A DNA stretch of 23,194 nucleotides from assembly GCA_002315815.1 (NCBI GenBank), contig DCIN01000006.1, positions 22,203 to 45,396 on the forward strand. The letters run 5' to 3'. Origin of the DNA: Bacteroidales bacterium UBA1725 (lineage in GTDB: Bacteria; Bacteroidota; Bacteroidia; Bacteroidales; UBA932). The notes under the pieces were generated by a model, which was not told where the DNA came from, ran no database searches, and worked only from the letters and a program-made list of their open reading frames with translations. Below are positions 1 through 7,487 of this stretch, piece after piece (the first letter of the stretch is position 1; each line of letters begins with the position of its first letter). The position numbers were made by a program, and so were the translations under genes.

Positions 1-28
1 AACTTATTTTTTTCTCTTTACTTATCAA

Positions 29-1021
29 ATGAAAAGTATTCTCGGAATAGGCAATGCTCTGACCGACATTCTTGCCATCTTGCCGGACTCCTCCCTGTTG
101 GAACGCTTCCATCTCCCGCCCGGGAGTATGCAGCACGTGGATATGGAAACAGGTGACGAAATATGGAATATGCTCAGACCTCTCGGAGTCCACTACGTGG
201 CCGGGGGGTCAGCAGCCAACACAATAACCTGCACATCGATACTCGGAATGCCTTCGGGTTACATAGGCAAGATAGGTGACGATGAACTCGGCCTGCTCTT
301 CAAAAGCGACGAAGAACAGTACGGTGTGAAATGCACTCTCCTCAAGGGAACACACTCATCCGGAAGGTCAATGGTTTTCGTGACTGAAGCCAACGCCGAA
401 AGGACCTTTGCCGTGTATCTCGGAGCAGCGCTGGAACTCGTGCCCGAAGATTTGAAACCCGAATATTTCGAAGGATACGATTATTTTCATATCGAAGGAT
501 ATCTTGTTCAGAACCAAGCGCTTATACGCAAGGCGGTGCAGATGGCGAAAGAGGCTGGATGCACAATATCCATAGATATGGCTTCATATAATGTCGTCGA
601 GTCCAACAATGCTTTTCTCCACGACCTGGTGGGAAAATATGTGGACATAGTATTTGCCAACGAAACCGAATCCAAAGCCTACACCAAAATCTCCGACCCG
701 AGGCTCGCACTTGACGAGATTGCCCGCCAGTGCCACATCGCAGTGGTGAAAATCGGCAAGAACGGCAGCTGGGTCAAGAGTGGTGACGAAGTGCATTTCA
801 TCGAATCTTGGCCGGGAACAGCCGTTGATGCCACCGGTGCAGGTGATACTTATGCAGCCGGCTTCCTCTACGCACATTCTCTCGGTCTGCCTCTGAAGGC
901 TTGCGGAGAGACAGGCTCCATCATCGCGGCCAAAGTCGTCGAAGTCATCGGCACCAAAATCGACATTCCAAGATGGAAAACTGCCAAGGCTGAAATCAGA
1001 GACCTGATATCAAGATACTAA
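29..1021 (+). CDS. PfkB-family carbohydrate kinase, adenosine kinase-like
   Basis: This is a 330-residue ribokinase/PfkB-fold kinase. The family transfers the ATP gamma-phosphate to a sugar or nucleoside hydroxyl in the cytoplasm. Residues 5-15 (LGIGNALTDIL) and the glycine-rich GGSAANT at 59-65 are the N-terminal substrate-side motifs. DATGAGD at 267-273 is the C-terminal PfkB signature and contains the catalytic base Asp273. Length and N-terminus fit the adenosine-kinase-like branch best, so nucleoside salvage is likely, but fructokinase or another sugar specificity cannot be excluded from sequence. The ATG at 29 is the only sensible start, and 28 bp upstream hold no clear TAnnTTTG box, so the promoter may lie outside the window. 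It is the first visible gene of a packed + strand run, 13 bp before the next gene. The family is certain; the substrate is inferred. Confidence 0.88.
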   Translation: MKSILGIGNALTDILAILPDSSLLERFHLPPGSMQHVDMETGDEIWNMLRPLGVHYVAGGSAANTITCTSILGMPSGYIGKIGDDELGLLFKSDEEQYGVKCTLLKGTHSSGRSMVFVTEANAERTFAVYLGAALELVPEDLKPEYFEGYDYFHIEGYLVQNQALIRKAVQMAKEAGCTISIDMASYNVVESNNAFLHDLVGKYVDIVFANETESKAYTKISDPRLALDEIARQCHIAVVKIGKNGSWVKSGDEVHFIESWPGTAVDATGAGDTYAAGFLYAHSLGLPLKACGETGSIIAAKVVEVIGTKIDIPRWKTAKAEIRDLISRY

Positions 1022-1034
1022 AAGCTTTAACCGG

Positions 1035-1517
1035 ATGGATCTTCTTGTCAAGAAACTCATCAGAAAGATTGTACTGAAACGAAACCGAAGTCCTTTGAAC
1101 ACCGGACTGACTCCTTTGTCGGAAATCAGGACAGCAGTGGTGCTGATAGACGGGAGTGAAACCGAATCCCAGCTTGCAGCAAGCGAAGTCAAGAAATTCT
1201 TCGGCTGCAAAAAGATTGAAGTGATGACAATCTGCCCCACCAAAGAGGATTTCGACTGGCTCGGCAGATTAAAACGAAAGCTCAGGCCTGACGAAGGCAA
1301 TTTTCTGAAAGCTGATATTTTCATCTCCCTGTTTTCAGGGAGAAACTTTGCTGTGGACTACGAATCCCTATGCTCAAGAAGTGTTTTCAAGGCCGGGTGC
1401 TGTAAGATGCCACAGAAAACATTTGACCTGACCGTAACCAGCCCGGAAGGTTCCGTGGCCAATTGTCAGTCAGAATCATTCCGGCAACTCGCCGGCATTT
1501 TGAATATGATAAGATGA
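1035..1517 (+). CDS. DUF6913-like hypothetical protein
   Basis: This encodes 160 residues with a strongly basic N-terminus (LVKKLIRKIVLKRNR, residues 3-17) followed by an alternating hydrophobic/polar pattern suggesting a small alpha/beta domain. I see no signal peptide, membrane segment or metal-binding cluster. It resembles the DUF6913 proteins that are common in Bacteroidota and have no assigned function; this match is from memory of family features and is tentative. The gene lies 13 bp after the kinase and ends in an ATGA overlap with the DUF368 gene, so it is very probably cotranscribed and translationally coupled with it. No function is proposed. Confidence 0.6.
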   Translation: MDLLVKKLIRKIVLKRNRSPLNTGLTPLSEIRTAVVLIDGSETESQLAASEVKKFFGCKKIEVMTICPTKEDFDWLGRLKRKLRPDEGNFLKADIFISLFSGRNFAVDYESLCSRSVFKAGCCKMPQKTFDLTVTSPEGSVANCQSESFRQLAGILNMIR

Positions 1518-2422
1518 ACCGTAAATCCGAATTCGCTTTCAACGCCCTCAAGGGCTTCGGTATGGGGGCAGGCAGCGTCACTCCTTGTGTCTCAGCCGGT
1601 ACCATAGCCCTGCTGACAGGAATTTATCCCAAACTGATAGACTCGCTGGATGCCCTTGGAAACGGCAGGACCTGGAAAGCATTCTTTTCCGGTCATTTCA
1701 AAGAGTTCTGGAATCTCATCGGAGGCACTTTCCTGCTCTCCCTGTCCCTCGGTTTTGTCGTCAGCATACTCGCCCTTGCAAAATTGGCAGTATGGGGACT
1801 CTCATACTGGCCGGTACAGACCTGGTCGTTTTTTTTCGGACTCATAGTGGCATCCACTGTCCTGCTTCTGATTGGAATCAAGGGCTTCAGACCTGTTGAC
1901 TGTTTTTTCATCATCGCAGGAGCCGGACTCGGAATAGGAGTGTTCCAACTCAGTCCGAATGAATCTCCGGACAGTCTGCTGTACATCTTCATCTGCGGAG
2001 CCGTCTCGGTATGCACAATGGTGCTCCCGGGAATTGCCGGCAGTTTTGTGCTGCAGATAATGGGTAAGTATGAGTACATTATGAAAGCCCTGGATTTCCA
2101 GAACCCCGACTGGGACGTGCTTCTGGTATTCGGATGCGGTTGCGTGGTCGGTATTCTCGCCTTCTCCAAATTTCTCAAATGGCTTATGAGCAAGTGGGAG
2201 AAAGCCACTCTGCTCGTGCTTGTCGGATTCGTAGCCGGGTCGCTTTTGAATATCTGGCCCTATAAGGATATGCAGAATCTGGCCGACGCCCAATTCCTCA
2301 GGACTGGAATACAGAGCCCTCTCGATCTGCAGATTCCAGGAGCTGTCCTTTGGTGTATGACAGGAATTGCACTTGTGGCTGCAATCAGACTTCTCTCCTC
2401 AAGGCTCAAGAAGAGGGTATAA
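1514..2422 (+). CDS. DUF368 (PopT-type) membrane protein, candidate undecaprenyl-phosphate translocase
   Basis: This is a 302-residue polytopic inner-membrane protein. Two related motifs mark the DUF368 family: GAGSVTPCVSAGTIALLTGIY near residues 18-38, and MVLPGIAGSFVLQIMGKYEY in the second half, with several long hydrophobic helices around each. DUF368 proteins (PopT) have been implicated in returning the C55-isoprenyl-phosphate carrier across the membrane for cell-wall and glycan synthesis; that role here is by family only. I chose the ATG at 1514 because it overlaps the upstream stop (ATGA) and starts just before the first conserved motif. An upstream in-frame ATG at 1463 would add 17 residues lying inside the preceding gene. 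The first motif has Cys (PCVS) where many relatives have Gly. Confidence 0.85.
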   Translation: MNRKSEFAFNALKGFGMGAGSVTPCVSAGTIALLTGIYPKLIDSLDALGNGRTWKAFFSGHFKEFWNLIGGTFLLSLSLGFVVSILALAKLAVWGLSYWPVQTWSFFFGLIVASTVLLLIGIKGFRPVDCFFIIAGAGLGIGVFQLSPNESPDSLLYIFICGAVSVCTMVLPGIAGSFVLQIMGKYEYIMKALDFQNPDWDVLLVFGCGCVVGILAFSKFLKWLMSKWEKATLLVLVGFVAGSLLNIWPYKDMQNLADAQFLRTGIQSPLDLQIPGAVLWCMTGIALVAAIRLLSSRLKKRV

Positions 2423-2438
2423 GAAAAGAAAGGAAAGG

Positions 2439-2888
2439 ATGAGAATGAGGATGAGAACGAGAAAGGATATTCCGAACGAAGTGCTTTTGCCCGAAATAGG
2501 ACATCTGCTGGATGAAGGGAAAGAGGTTATCATCACGGCAAAAGGCAACAGTATGCTTCCTTTCATCCGTTCCGACAGGGATAAGGTCAGGCTTGTAAAG
2601 AGAGTTGAAGTGAAGCGTGGTGACATAGTTCTCGCCAAAACCCTTACCGATTCCTTCGTTCTTCATAGAGTGATTGATTCTGAAGGAGATATACTCAAGC
2701 TTATGGGAGATGGGAACATAAGGGGCACTGAGAAATGTCGCAGGGAGGACGTACTGGGGACAGTGGCGGCAATCATCGGCCCCGCAGGCGGAGAGAAGAT
2801 ACCGGGAAACGGCAGGTGCTGGATGATGCTCAAACCCTTCAGAAGGTATATTCTGGGAATATACAGGAGACTTTTGTTTATTCGATAG
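2439..2888 (+). CDS. S24/S26-type peptidase, probably S26B-like (Ser/His)
   Basis: This is a 149-residue protein with the fold signature of LexA/signal-peptidase-type serine proteases. KGNSMLPFI around residues 35-43 carries the nucleophile Ser38, GDIVLA at 61-66 is the next box, then VLHRVI at 74-79 and GDGN at 90-93. In bacterial type I signal peptidases the general base near this point is Lys. Here His76 sits in the HRV position, as in the ER/archaeal/SipW-like S26B group, so a Ser/His dyad is inferred. There is no N-terminal membrane helix; the C-terminus is basic and amphipathic. Three in-frame ATGs (2439, 2445, 2451) encode Met-Arg repeats, so the exact start is uncertain. The gene is 16 bp after DUF368 and 2 bp before the PqqD-like gene. 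It may process a peptide or protein handled by the neighbouring exporter. Confidence 0.75.
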   Translation: MRMRMRTRKDIPNEVLLPEIGHLLDEGKEVIITAKGNSMLPFIRSDRDKVRLVKRVEVKRGDIVLAKTLTDSFVLHRVIDSEGDILKLMGDGNIRGTEKCRREDVLGTVAAIIGPAGGEKIPGNGRCWMMLKPFRRYILGIYRRLLFIR

Positions 2889-2890
2889 AT

Positions 2891-3157
2891 ATGAGACTTA
2901 AGGAAGGATTCAAGATTCGCCGGATTGCACAGGACACGTTACTCGTGCCCGAAAGTGCCCGACTTGTCGATTTCAACAAGATGATAGTCCTTAACTCGAC
3001 TGCCGCCTATCTTTGGGAGGAGCTGTGTGGAAAGGACTTTACAACAGATGATATCGTGGCTCTGCTTCTCTCAAAATATGATGTGGATGAGGAACTGGCC
3101 AGAAAGGATGCAGAAAATCTTCTGGTCAAATGGGAAGAAGCCTGTCTGATGGAATAA
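2891..3157 (+). CDS. PqqD-like peptide-binding protein
   Basis: This is an 88-residue protein with the length and layout of the PqqD fold: an N-terminal beta region (residues 5-33, ending at the VDFNKMIVLN strand), then a STAAYLWEEL helix (36-45), a TTDDIVALLLSKYDVDEE stretch (51-68) and a final helix. PqqD-type domains (RiPP recognition elements) bind leader peptides and present them to modifying enzymes; a stand-alone copy next to a peptidase and an ABC exporter suggests the same role. The ATG at 2891, 2 bp after the upstream stop, gives a product that begins exactly at the conserved domain. A longer in-frame start at 2735 would lie inside the peptidase gene and is rejected. The gene overlaps the ABC gene by 28 bp. 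The bound ligand is unknown. Confidence 0.78.
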   Translation: MRLKEGFKIRRIAQDTLLVPESARLVDFNKMIVLNSTAAYLWEELCGKDFTTDDIVALLLSKYDVDEELARKDAENLLVKWEEACLME

Positions 3158-4743
3158 GAAGATTCGGACAGTTTTTCCGGCCGGCCCGCCTGCGAGTTCT
3201 CGTGAGTGTGGTCATAGGCTTTGTGCGCATCGCAGCCTCACTTTCCTTTGTATGGATATGCAAGAATCTGGTGGACACCGCGACAGGAAAGAGCGACGCG
3301 GACTTCGGTCCCGGCGTGTGCATATTGTTGTGCATCATCACAGTGCAGATTCTCAGCAATCTCGCTTCAAACTGGTGGGAGAAAAGGAACATAGTGCTTA
3401 CTTCCAATAAGATAAGGTTCGACTGTTTCTCTTACGTTCTCAAGAGCAGATGGGATGGACAAGACAAATTCCATAGCGGAGACGTAACCAACAGGCTTGA
3501 GGAGGATGTAAGAGTCATCACCGAATTGGTATGCACAAGGATTCCCGATGTAGTAGTGACTTTCAGCCAGCTTGTTGCTGCCTCAATATATCTCACATCA
3601 ATGGCACCTCAACTTTTGTGGCTGCTACTGGGTCTGATGGTTGTGGGAGTGGTCGGTTCCCGCCTTTTCTTCAGGACTCTCAGGAAACTCACTGAAAAAA
3701 TACGCGAAGCTGAAAGCACCGAACAGCAGCACATTCAGGAAAATATTCGCAACAGGCTGCTCGTTCTCACGATGACTGGCACGGAAAGGGTGCTGACACG
3801 TTTGGGCCTCATCCAAAAAGATGTGGCTGGATTTACCGTAAAAAGGCTTGACTACAATGCAGTGGCACGAGGGTTTATGGGTTTCGGCTTTATGGCCGGT
3901 TATTCAGCGGCATTTCTCTGGGGCGTATTCGGAATCAAAGACGGCAGCGTGACCTACGGAATGATGACTGCATTTCTGCAGCTTGTGGGCCAGATTCAGA
4001 AGCCGGTGGCAGATCTGGCAAGGCACGTACCGGCGTTCATCCACGCCATCACCTCCAACGAAAGGCTCCTCGAGCTCACTGACCTTCCTCTAATGGAAGA
4101 TGGCGGAATGGTAATGCTGGATGAAGCACCAACCATTGCATTCACAAACGTATCCTATACTTATCCCGGCAGAGATGAAAAAGTGCTGGACAATTTCAAC
4201 TTCACCTTCAAGGCCGGTGAACTCACTGCCATCTGCGGAGAGACAGGAGCCGGTAAGAGCACTCTGGTGAGACTGGCAATGGGGATGTCCCGACCTGACG
4301 AGGGAACGGTGACTTCATATCCGCTTTGCAACTATATGTATGTTCCTCAGGGAAACAGTCTTATGAGCGGAACCATCAGAGAGAACCTGCTTCTGGCAGA
4401 TGAATGTGCGGACGATGAAGATATGAAGAAAGTCCTGCACACAGCAGTGGCAGATTTCGTCCTCTCTCTTCCGAAAGGTCTGGACAGCCGTTGCGGAGAG
4501 GACGGAAGCGGCCTCAGCGAAGGTCAGGCGCAACGCATTGCCATAGCACGCGCCCTCCTGCACAAAGGCGGAATACTGATAATGGACGAATCCACATCCG
4601 CCTTGGATACAACGACGGAAGAAAGGCTTCTCGAAAATATAATAAAAGAATATCGCGGCAGGAAAACAATATTGTTCGTATCCCACCGCGAAAAAATTGC
4701 AGATTGTGCTGACTCCGTCTGCAGCTTATTTCACAAGGCCTGA
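3130..4743 (+). CDS. ABC exporter half-transporter (membrane domain fused to ATPase)
   Basis: This is a 537-residue type IV ABC exporter subunit, expected to work as a dimer in the inner membrane. Hydrophobic segments lie at about 22-45, 64-82, 140-158, 161-183 and 248-270. The ATPase domain follows from about 336: Walker A GETGAGKST (370-378), Q-loop Gln407, signature LSEGQ (462-466; Glu instead of the usual Gly), Walker B GILIMDE (481-487) and switch His519. There is no N-terminal C39 protease domain, which fits processing by the separate S26-like peptidase two genes upstream. The ATG at 3130 overlaps the PqqD-like gene by 28 bp, and no better in-frame start is seen. The cargo is unknown. 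The final 18 bp are shared with the convergent rnfA gene. Confidence 0.87.
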   Translation: MGRSLSDGIRRFGQFFRPARLRVLVSVVIGFVRIAASLSFVWICKNLVDTATGKSDADFGPGVCILLCIITVQILSNLASNWWEKRNIVLTSNKIRFDCFSYVLKSRWDGQDKFHSGDVTNRLEEDVRVITELVCTRIPDVVVTFSQLVAASIYLTSMAPQLLWLLLGLMVVGVVGSRLFFRTLRKLTEKIREAESTEQQHIQENIRNRLLVLTMTGTERVLTRLGLIQKDVAGFTVKRLDYNAVARGFMGFGFMAGYSAAFLWGVFGIKDGSVTYGMMTAFLQLVGQIQKPVADLARHVPAFIHAITSNERLLELTDLPLMEDGGMVMLDEAPTIAFTNVSYTYPGRDEKVLDNFNFTFKAGELTAICGETGAGKSTLVRLAMGMSRPDEGTVTSYPLCNYMYVPQGNSLMSGTIRENLLLADECADDEDMKKVLHTAVADFVLSLPKGLDSRCGEDGSGLSEGQAQRIAIARALLHKGGILIMDESTSALDTTTEERLLENIIKEYRGRKTILFVSHREKIADCADSVCSLFHKA

Positions 4744-5331
4744 GAAGCCGAGAAAAGCCATAGCCATAATGCTCACCGTAATGAGAGCTATTGGAAGGCC
4801 CTTGAATGACTTGGGTACGTCATTACCTGCAAGATGTTCCCTGAGTCCGGCAAAAAGAATCATTGCAAGTCCGTAGCCAAGAGAAGTAGCCAGCGCGTAA
4901 ACTGTTGCCTCTCCCAGATTGAGCATATGCGGAGCAGCACCGGAAAAGCTGAACTCCTTGGTAACCACTGTTATCGCAACGCCAAGCACCGCACAGTTGG
5001 TAGTTATCAATGGCAGGAAGATGCCGAGAGCCTGATAGAGCGAAGGGCTTATTTTCTTGAGCACAATCTCCACCATCTGGACCAGAGCCGCAATCACAAG
5101 TATGAATGCAATGGTCTGGAGGAATTCAAGATTGAAGGGCCTGAGAAGATACTGGTTTACCAGATATGTCACAATGGTGGCCAGCGTAATCACGAAGCAT
5201 ACCGCACCTGACATTCCCGTAGCCGTAGACAATTTGTTGGACACGCCCAGGAAAGGACATATCCCCAAAAACTGGGCAAGGAGTATATTGTTGACGAATA
5301 TCGCCGATATCACTATAATGATATATTCCAT
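4726..5331 (-). CDS. rnfA: Rnf electron transport complex subunit A
   Basis: This is a 201-residue, very hydrophobic protein with about six membrane helices and the RnfA/NqrE pattern: LLAQFLGICPFLGVS near residues 17-31, then the ITTNCAVLGVAI region in the middle (about 109-120). Rnf moves electrons between reduced ferredoxin and NAD+ and couples this to sodium or proton export; RnfA and RnfE form the paired inverted membrane core, each contributing cysteines thought to bind a membrane-embedded iron-sulfur centre (here within ICPF and TNCAVLG). It is the last gene of the rnf operon, 12 bp after rnfE. Its 3' end overlaps the opposing ABC gene by 18 bp. Length is normal for the family. Confidence 0.95.
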   Translation of the reverse strand: MEYIIIVISAIFVNNILLAQFLGICPFLGVSNKLSTATGMSGAVCFVITLATIVTYLVNQYLLRPFNLEFLQTIAFILVIAALVQMVEIVLKKISPSLYQALGIFLPLITTNCAVLGVAITVVTKEFSFSGAAPHMLNLGEATVYALATSLGYGLAMILFAGLREHLAGNDVPKSFKGLPIALITVSIMAMAFLGFSGLVK

Positions 5332-5343
5332 AACTACTAAGTA

Positions 5344-5928
5344 CTACTGCTTCTTCAAGAATTTATTGAACAGGACCATAAGGTAACCCAACACCATAAA
5401 TGCACCCGGTGCCATAATGAAGGCCAGAATGCCGTCTCCGGGAATGAACTTGCAACCGAATACTGAGCCGCTGCCCAGTATCTCGCGTATGATACCTATC
5501 ACCATAAGGGAAAGTGTAAAACCAATGCCTATTCCTATGCCGTCTAGTGTCGAGTCGAGAACCGAGTTTTTGTTGGCGAATGCCTCGGCACGACCGAGAA
5601 CTATGCAGTTGACCACGATAAGAGGTATGAAAAGACCGAGTGTTGAATACACTTCGGGAACGAAGGCCTGCATCAACAGCTGAAGTGCTGTCACGAAGGT
5701 GGCAATCACGACTATATAGACGGGTATATGCACCTTGTCTGGCACAAGCGGGGATATGAGAGAGATGAAGATGTTCGAGAGTATCAGCACGAACATAGTG
5801 GCCAGACCCATTTCAAGGCCGTTCAAGGCCGAAGTGGTGGTTGCAAGTGTCGGACACATTCCGAGCACTAGAACGAAAGTAGGGTTTTCCTTGATGATTC
5901 CCTTTGTTATTAGTCCGAACTTGCTCAT
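5344..5928 (-). CDS. rnfE: Rnf electron transport complex subunit E
   Basis: This is a 194-residue membrane protein, paralogous to RnfA, with about six hydrophobic helices. It has the RnfE/NqrD landmarks LVLGMCPTLATT (20-31) and IVVNCIVLGRAEAFA near 104-118, each with the conserved Cys of the intramembrane metal site. It partners RnfA in the membrane core of the Rnf complex. The ATG at 5926-5928 overlaps the rnfG stop by 4 bp (ATGA), a typical translational coupling. Length matches the family and nothing is missing. Confidence 0.95.
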   Translation of the reverse strand: MSKFGLITKGIIKENPTFVLVLGMCPTLATTTSALNGLEMGLATMFVLILSNIFISLISPLVPDKVHIPVYIVVIATFVTALQLLMQAFVPEVYSTLGLFIPLIVVNCIVLGRAEAFANKNSVLDSTLDGIGIGIGFTLSLMVIGIIREILGSGSVFGCKFIPGDGILAFIMAPGAFMVLGYLMVLFNKFLKKQ

Positions 5929-6497
5929 TGCTTTTCCTCCTGAAGTTTGAGAGCCAGTCTGGCCGCATTGGAAACGGCTAGAGTGTAGGCCCTGGAAGTA
6001 ATGGTGGATGCTGTGATAGCGTCTATGTCGCCTCCGTCCTTCCTGACGGCAAGCTTGCCGGCCACGCTGTCGAAAGACCTGAACTGGTCGATGAAGGAAG
6101 ACTCAGTCTGGCATTTGGCACCCAGACCCGGAGTTTCTGAATGTGAAAGAACTCTTGTGGCGTGGACGATTCCGCCCGGCTCCACTCCAACCAGTACAGT
6201 AAGAGTGCCTCCGAAACCGATAACCGAAGACTTTATGGCCCAGTTGCAGGTGGAGTCATTCACGGTCTGTAAGTAATATTCATATTCTGTCCCATCCAAC
6301 TCTGCCTTGAGAGGCTCAGGAGAAATCGTCCCCTCCTGAGGAAGAACGAGGGACAGAGCCTCTTGAAGGGCCTTTTTATTCGCCTGTTCTATCGGCTTTT
6401 CGGTAAGACTGTAGGTGAATCCGAGGATAGCTGCGCATATCAGGCATACGCCCGTCAGGCAAATCACCATATTCTTTAGAGTAGATTGTGCCGCCAT
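5925..6497 (-). CDS. rnfG: Rnf electron transport complex subunit G (flavoprotein)
   Basis: This is a 190-residue protein with one N-terminal membrane anchor (about 10-30) and a periplasmic FMN-binding domain. The domain ends in DAITASTITSRAY, whose TAST (162-165) is the site where ApbE attaches FMN to a threonine, here Thr165. The family consensus is more often SGAT, so this is a conservative variant. RnfG passes electrons within Rnf together with RnfD. The gene starts 3 bp after rnfD and overlaps rnfE by 4 bp. A flavin transferase (ApbE) is needed and is not in this window. Confidence 0.93.
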   Translation of the reverse strand: MAAQSTLKNMVICLTGVCLICAAILGFTYSLTEKPIEQANKKALQEALSLVLPQEGTISPEPLKAELDGTEYEYYLQTVNDSTCNWAIKSSVIGFGGTLTVLVGVEPGGIVHATRVLSHSETPGLGAKCQTESSFIDQFRSFDSVAGKLAVRKDGGDIDAITASTITSRAYTLAVSNAARLALKLQEEKQ

Positions 6498-6500
6498 TGT

Positions 6501-7472
6501 CTATGCCCTCCCGTATTTTTTGTTATGAAACTTCCTGTTGATGAGGGGAACCGCCATATTCATCAGCAGAATCGCGAAACTCATTCCCTCCGGATAGGAT
6601 CCGAAATAACGTATCAGCATCACTATCAAGCCAATACCTACTCCGTATATGATGCATCCCCATTTGCTCATAGGGGAAGTTACATAATCCGTGGCCATAA
6701 AGCAGGATCCAAGAATCATTCCTCCGGTCAGAAGATTGAATGCAGGTCCTGTGAATGTGGACGAATCGATGAGCCAGAAAGTCCCGGAGAAGATAATGAC
6801 AGTTACGAAAATGGAAAGTGGAATCCATATCTTGACTACACGGCGCACCAGCAGATAGGCAAAACCTATGAGCAGCAGCACGGCGGATATCTCGCCGGCA
6901 CTTCCGCCTATGTCGAAGAAGAATCTAAGATTGTCTGGAGCATATCCGAGACTGGAGATTTCCGCCATACCTCCTTCTGAGTACTTGCCCAGAAGAGTTG
7001 CACCAGATATTGCGTCAGGACAGTTGATGAAGCCTCTGGTGGCAGTCCAGTTCGTCATCTGCTGCGGGAAGGAAATCAGAAGGAACACTCTGGCAGTGAT
7101 GGCCGGATTGAATACATTCTGGCCTATGCCTCCGAAAGTAAGTTTGGCCACGCATATAGCTATTACCGCTCCAATGAATACTATCCACAGACTGATGCTG
7201 GAAGGAAGATTCATTGCAAGCAGCAGTCCCGTCACGGCTGCAGAGAGATCCCCTATAGTGGAAGGTCTCTTGAGCATCCATCTGGTCACTGCCCACTCGA
7301 GCAGAACGCAGGACAGCACACTGACCAGAGTGACAAGCAGTTCGGCCCAGCCATAAACAAGTATGGCAAGAATCTGAGCCGGTGCCAGAGCGATAAGCAC
7401 GTCCCTCATCAGGGATCGTGTGGACACGTCGGCGTGGATGTGCGGGTTGGGTGAAACAAGCAGTTTATCCAT
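6501..7472 (-). CDS. rnfD: Rnf electron transport complex subunit D
   Basis: This is a 323-residue membrane protein of the RnfD/NqrB family with about ten hydrophobic segments. SGAT at 156-159, in the context DAISGATLLG, is the covalent FMN site (Thr159), and FGGIGQNVFNPA (113-124) is a family hallmark. It starts with a soluble N-terminus (SPNPHIHADVST) also typical of RnfD. In the complex it carries one of the covalently bound flavins on the path to RnfG. It lies 15 bp after rnfC and 3 bp before rnfG. Length is close to the family norm. Confidence 0.95.
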   Translation of the reverse strand: MDKLLVSPNPHIHADVSTRSLMRDVLIALAPAQILAILVYGWAELLVTLVSVLSCVLLEWAVTRWMLKRPSTIGDLSAAVTGLLLAMNLPSSISLWIVFIGAVIAICVAKLTFGGIGQNVFNPAITARVFLLISFPQQMTNWTATRGFINCPDAISGATLLGKYSEGGMAEISSLGYAPDNLRFFFDIGGSAGEISAVLLLIGFAYLLVRRVVKIWIPLSIFVTVIIFSGTFWLIDSSTFTGPAFNLLTGGMILGSCFMATDYVTSPMSKWGCIIYGVGIGLIVMLIRYFGSYPEGMSFAILLMNMAVPLINRKFHNKKYGRA

Positions 7473-7487
7473 ATATTTCCACTTTTT

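Noticed and set aside
1463..1513. Upstream ATG extending the DUF368 protein by 17 residues
   Set aside because: The extra residues lie inside the preceding gene and do not resemble a DUF368 N-terminus; the ATGA-coupled start at 1514 fits better.
2735..2890. Longer start for the PqqD-like protein
   Set aside because: It lies in another frame within the peptidase gene and gives an Arg/Gly-rich sequence unlike the PqqD N-terminus.
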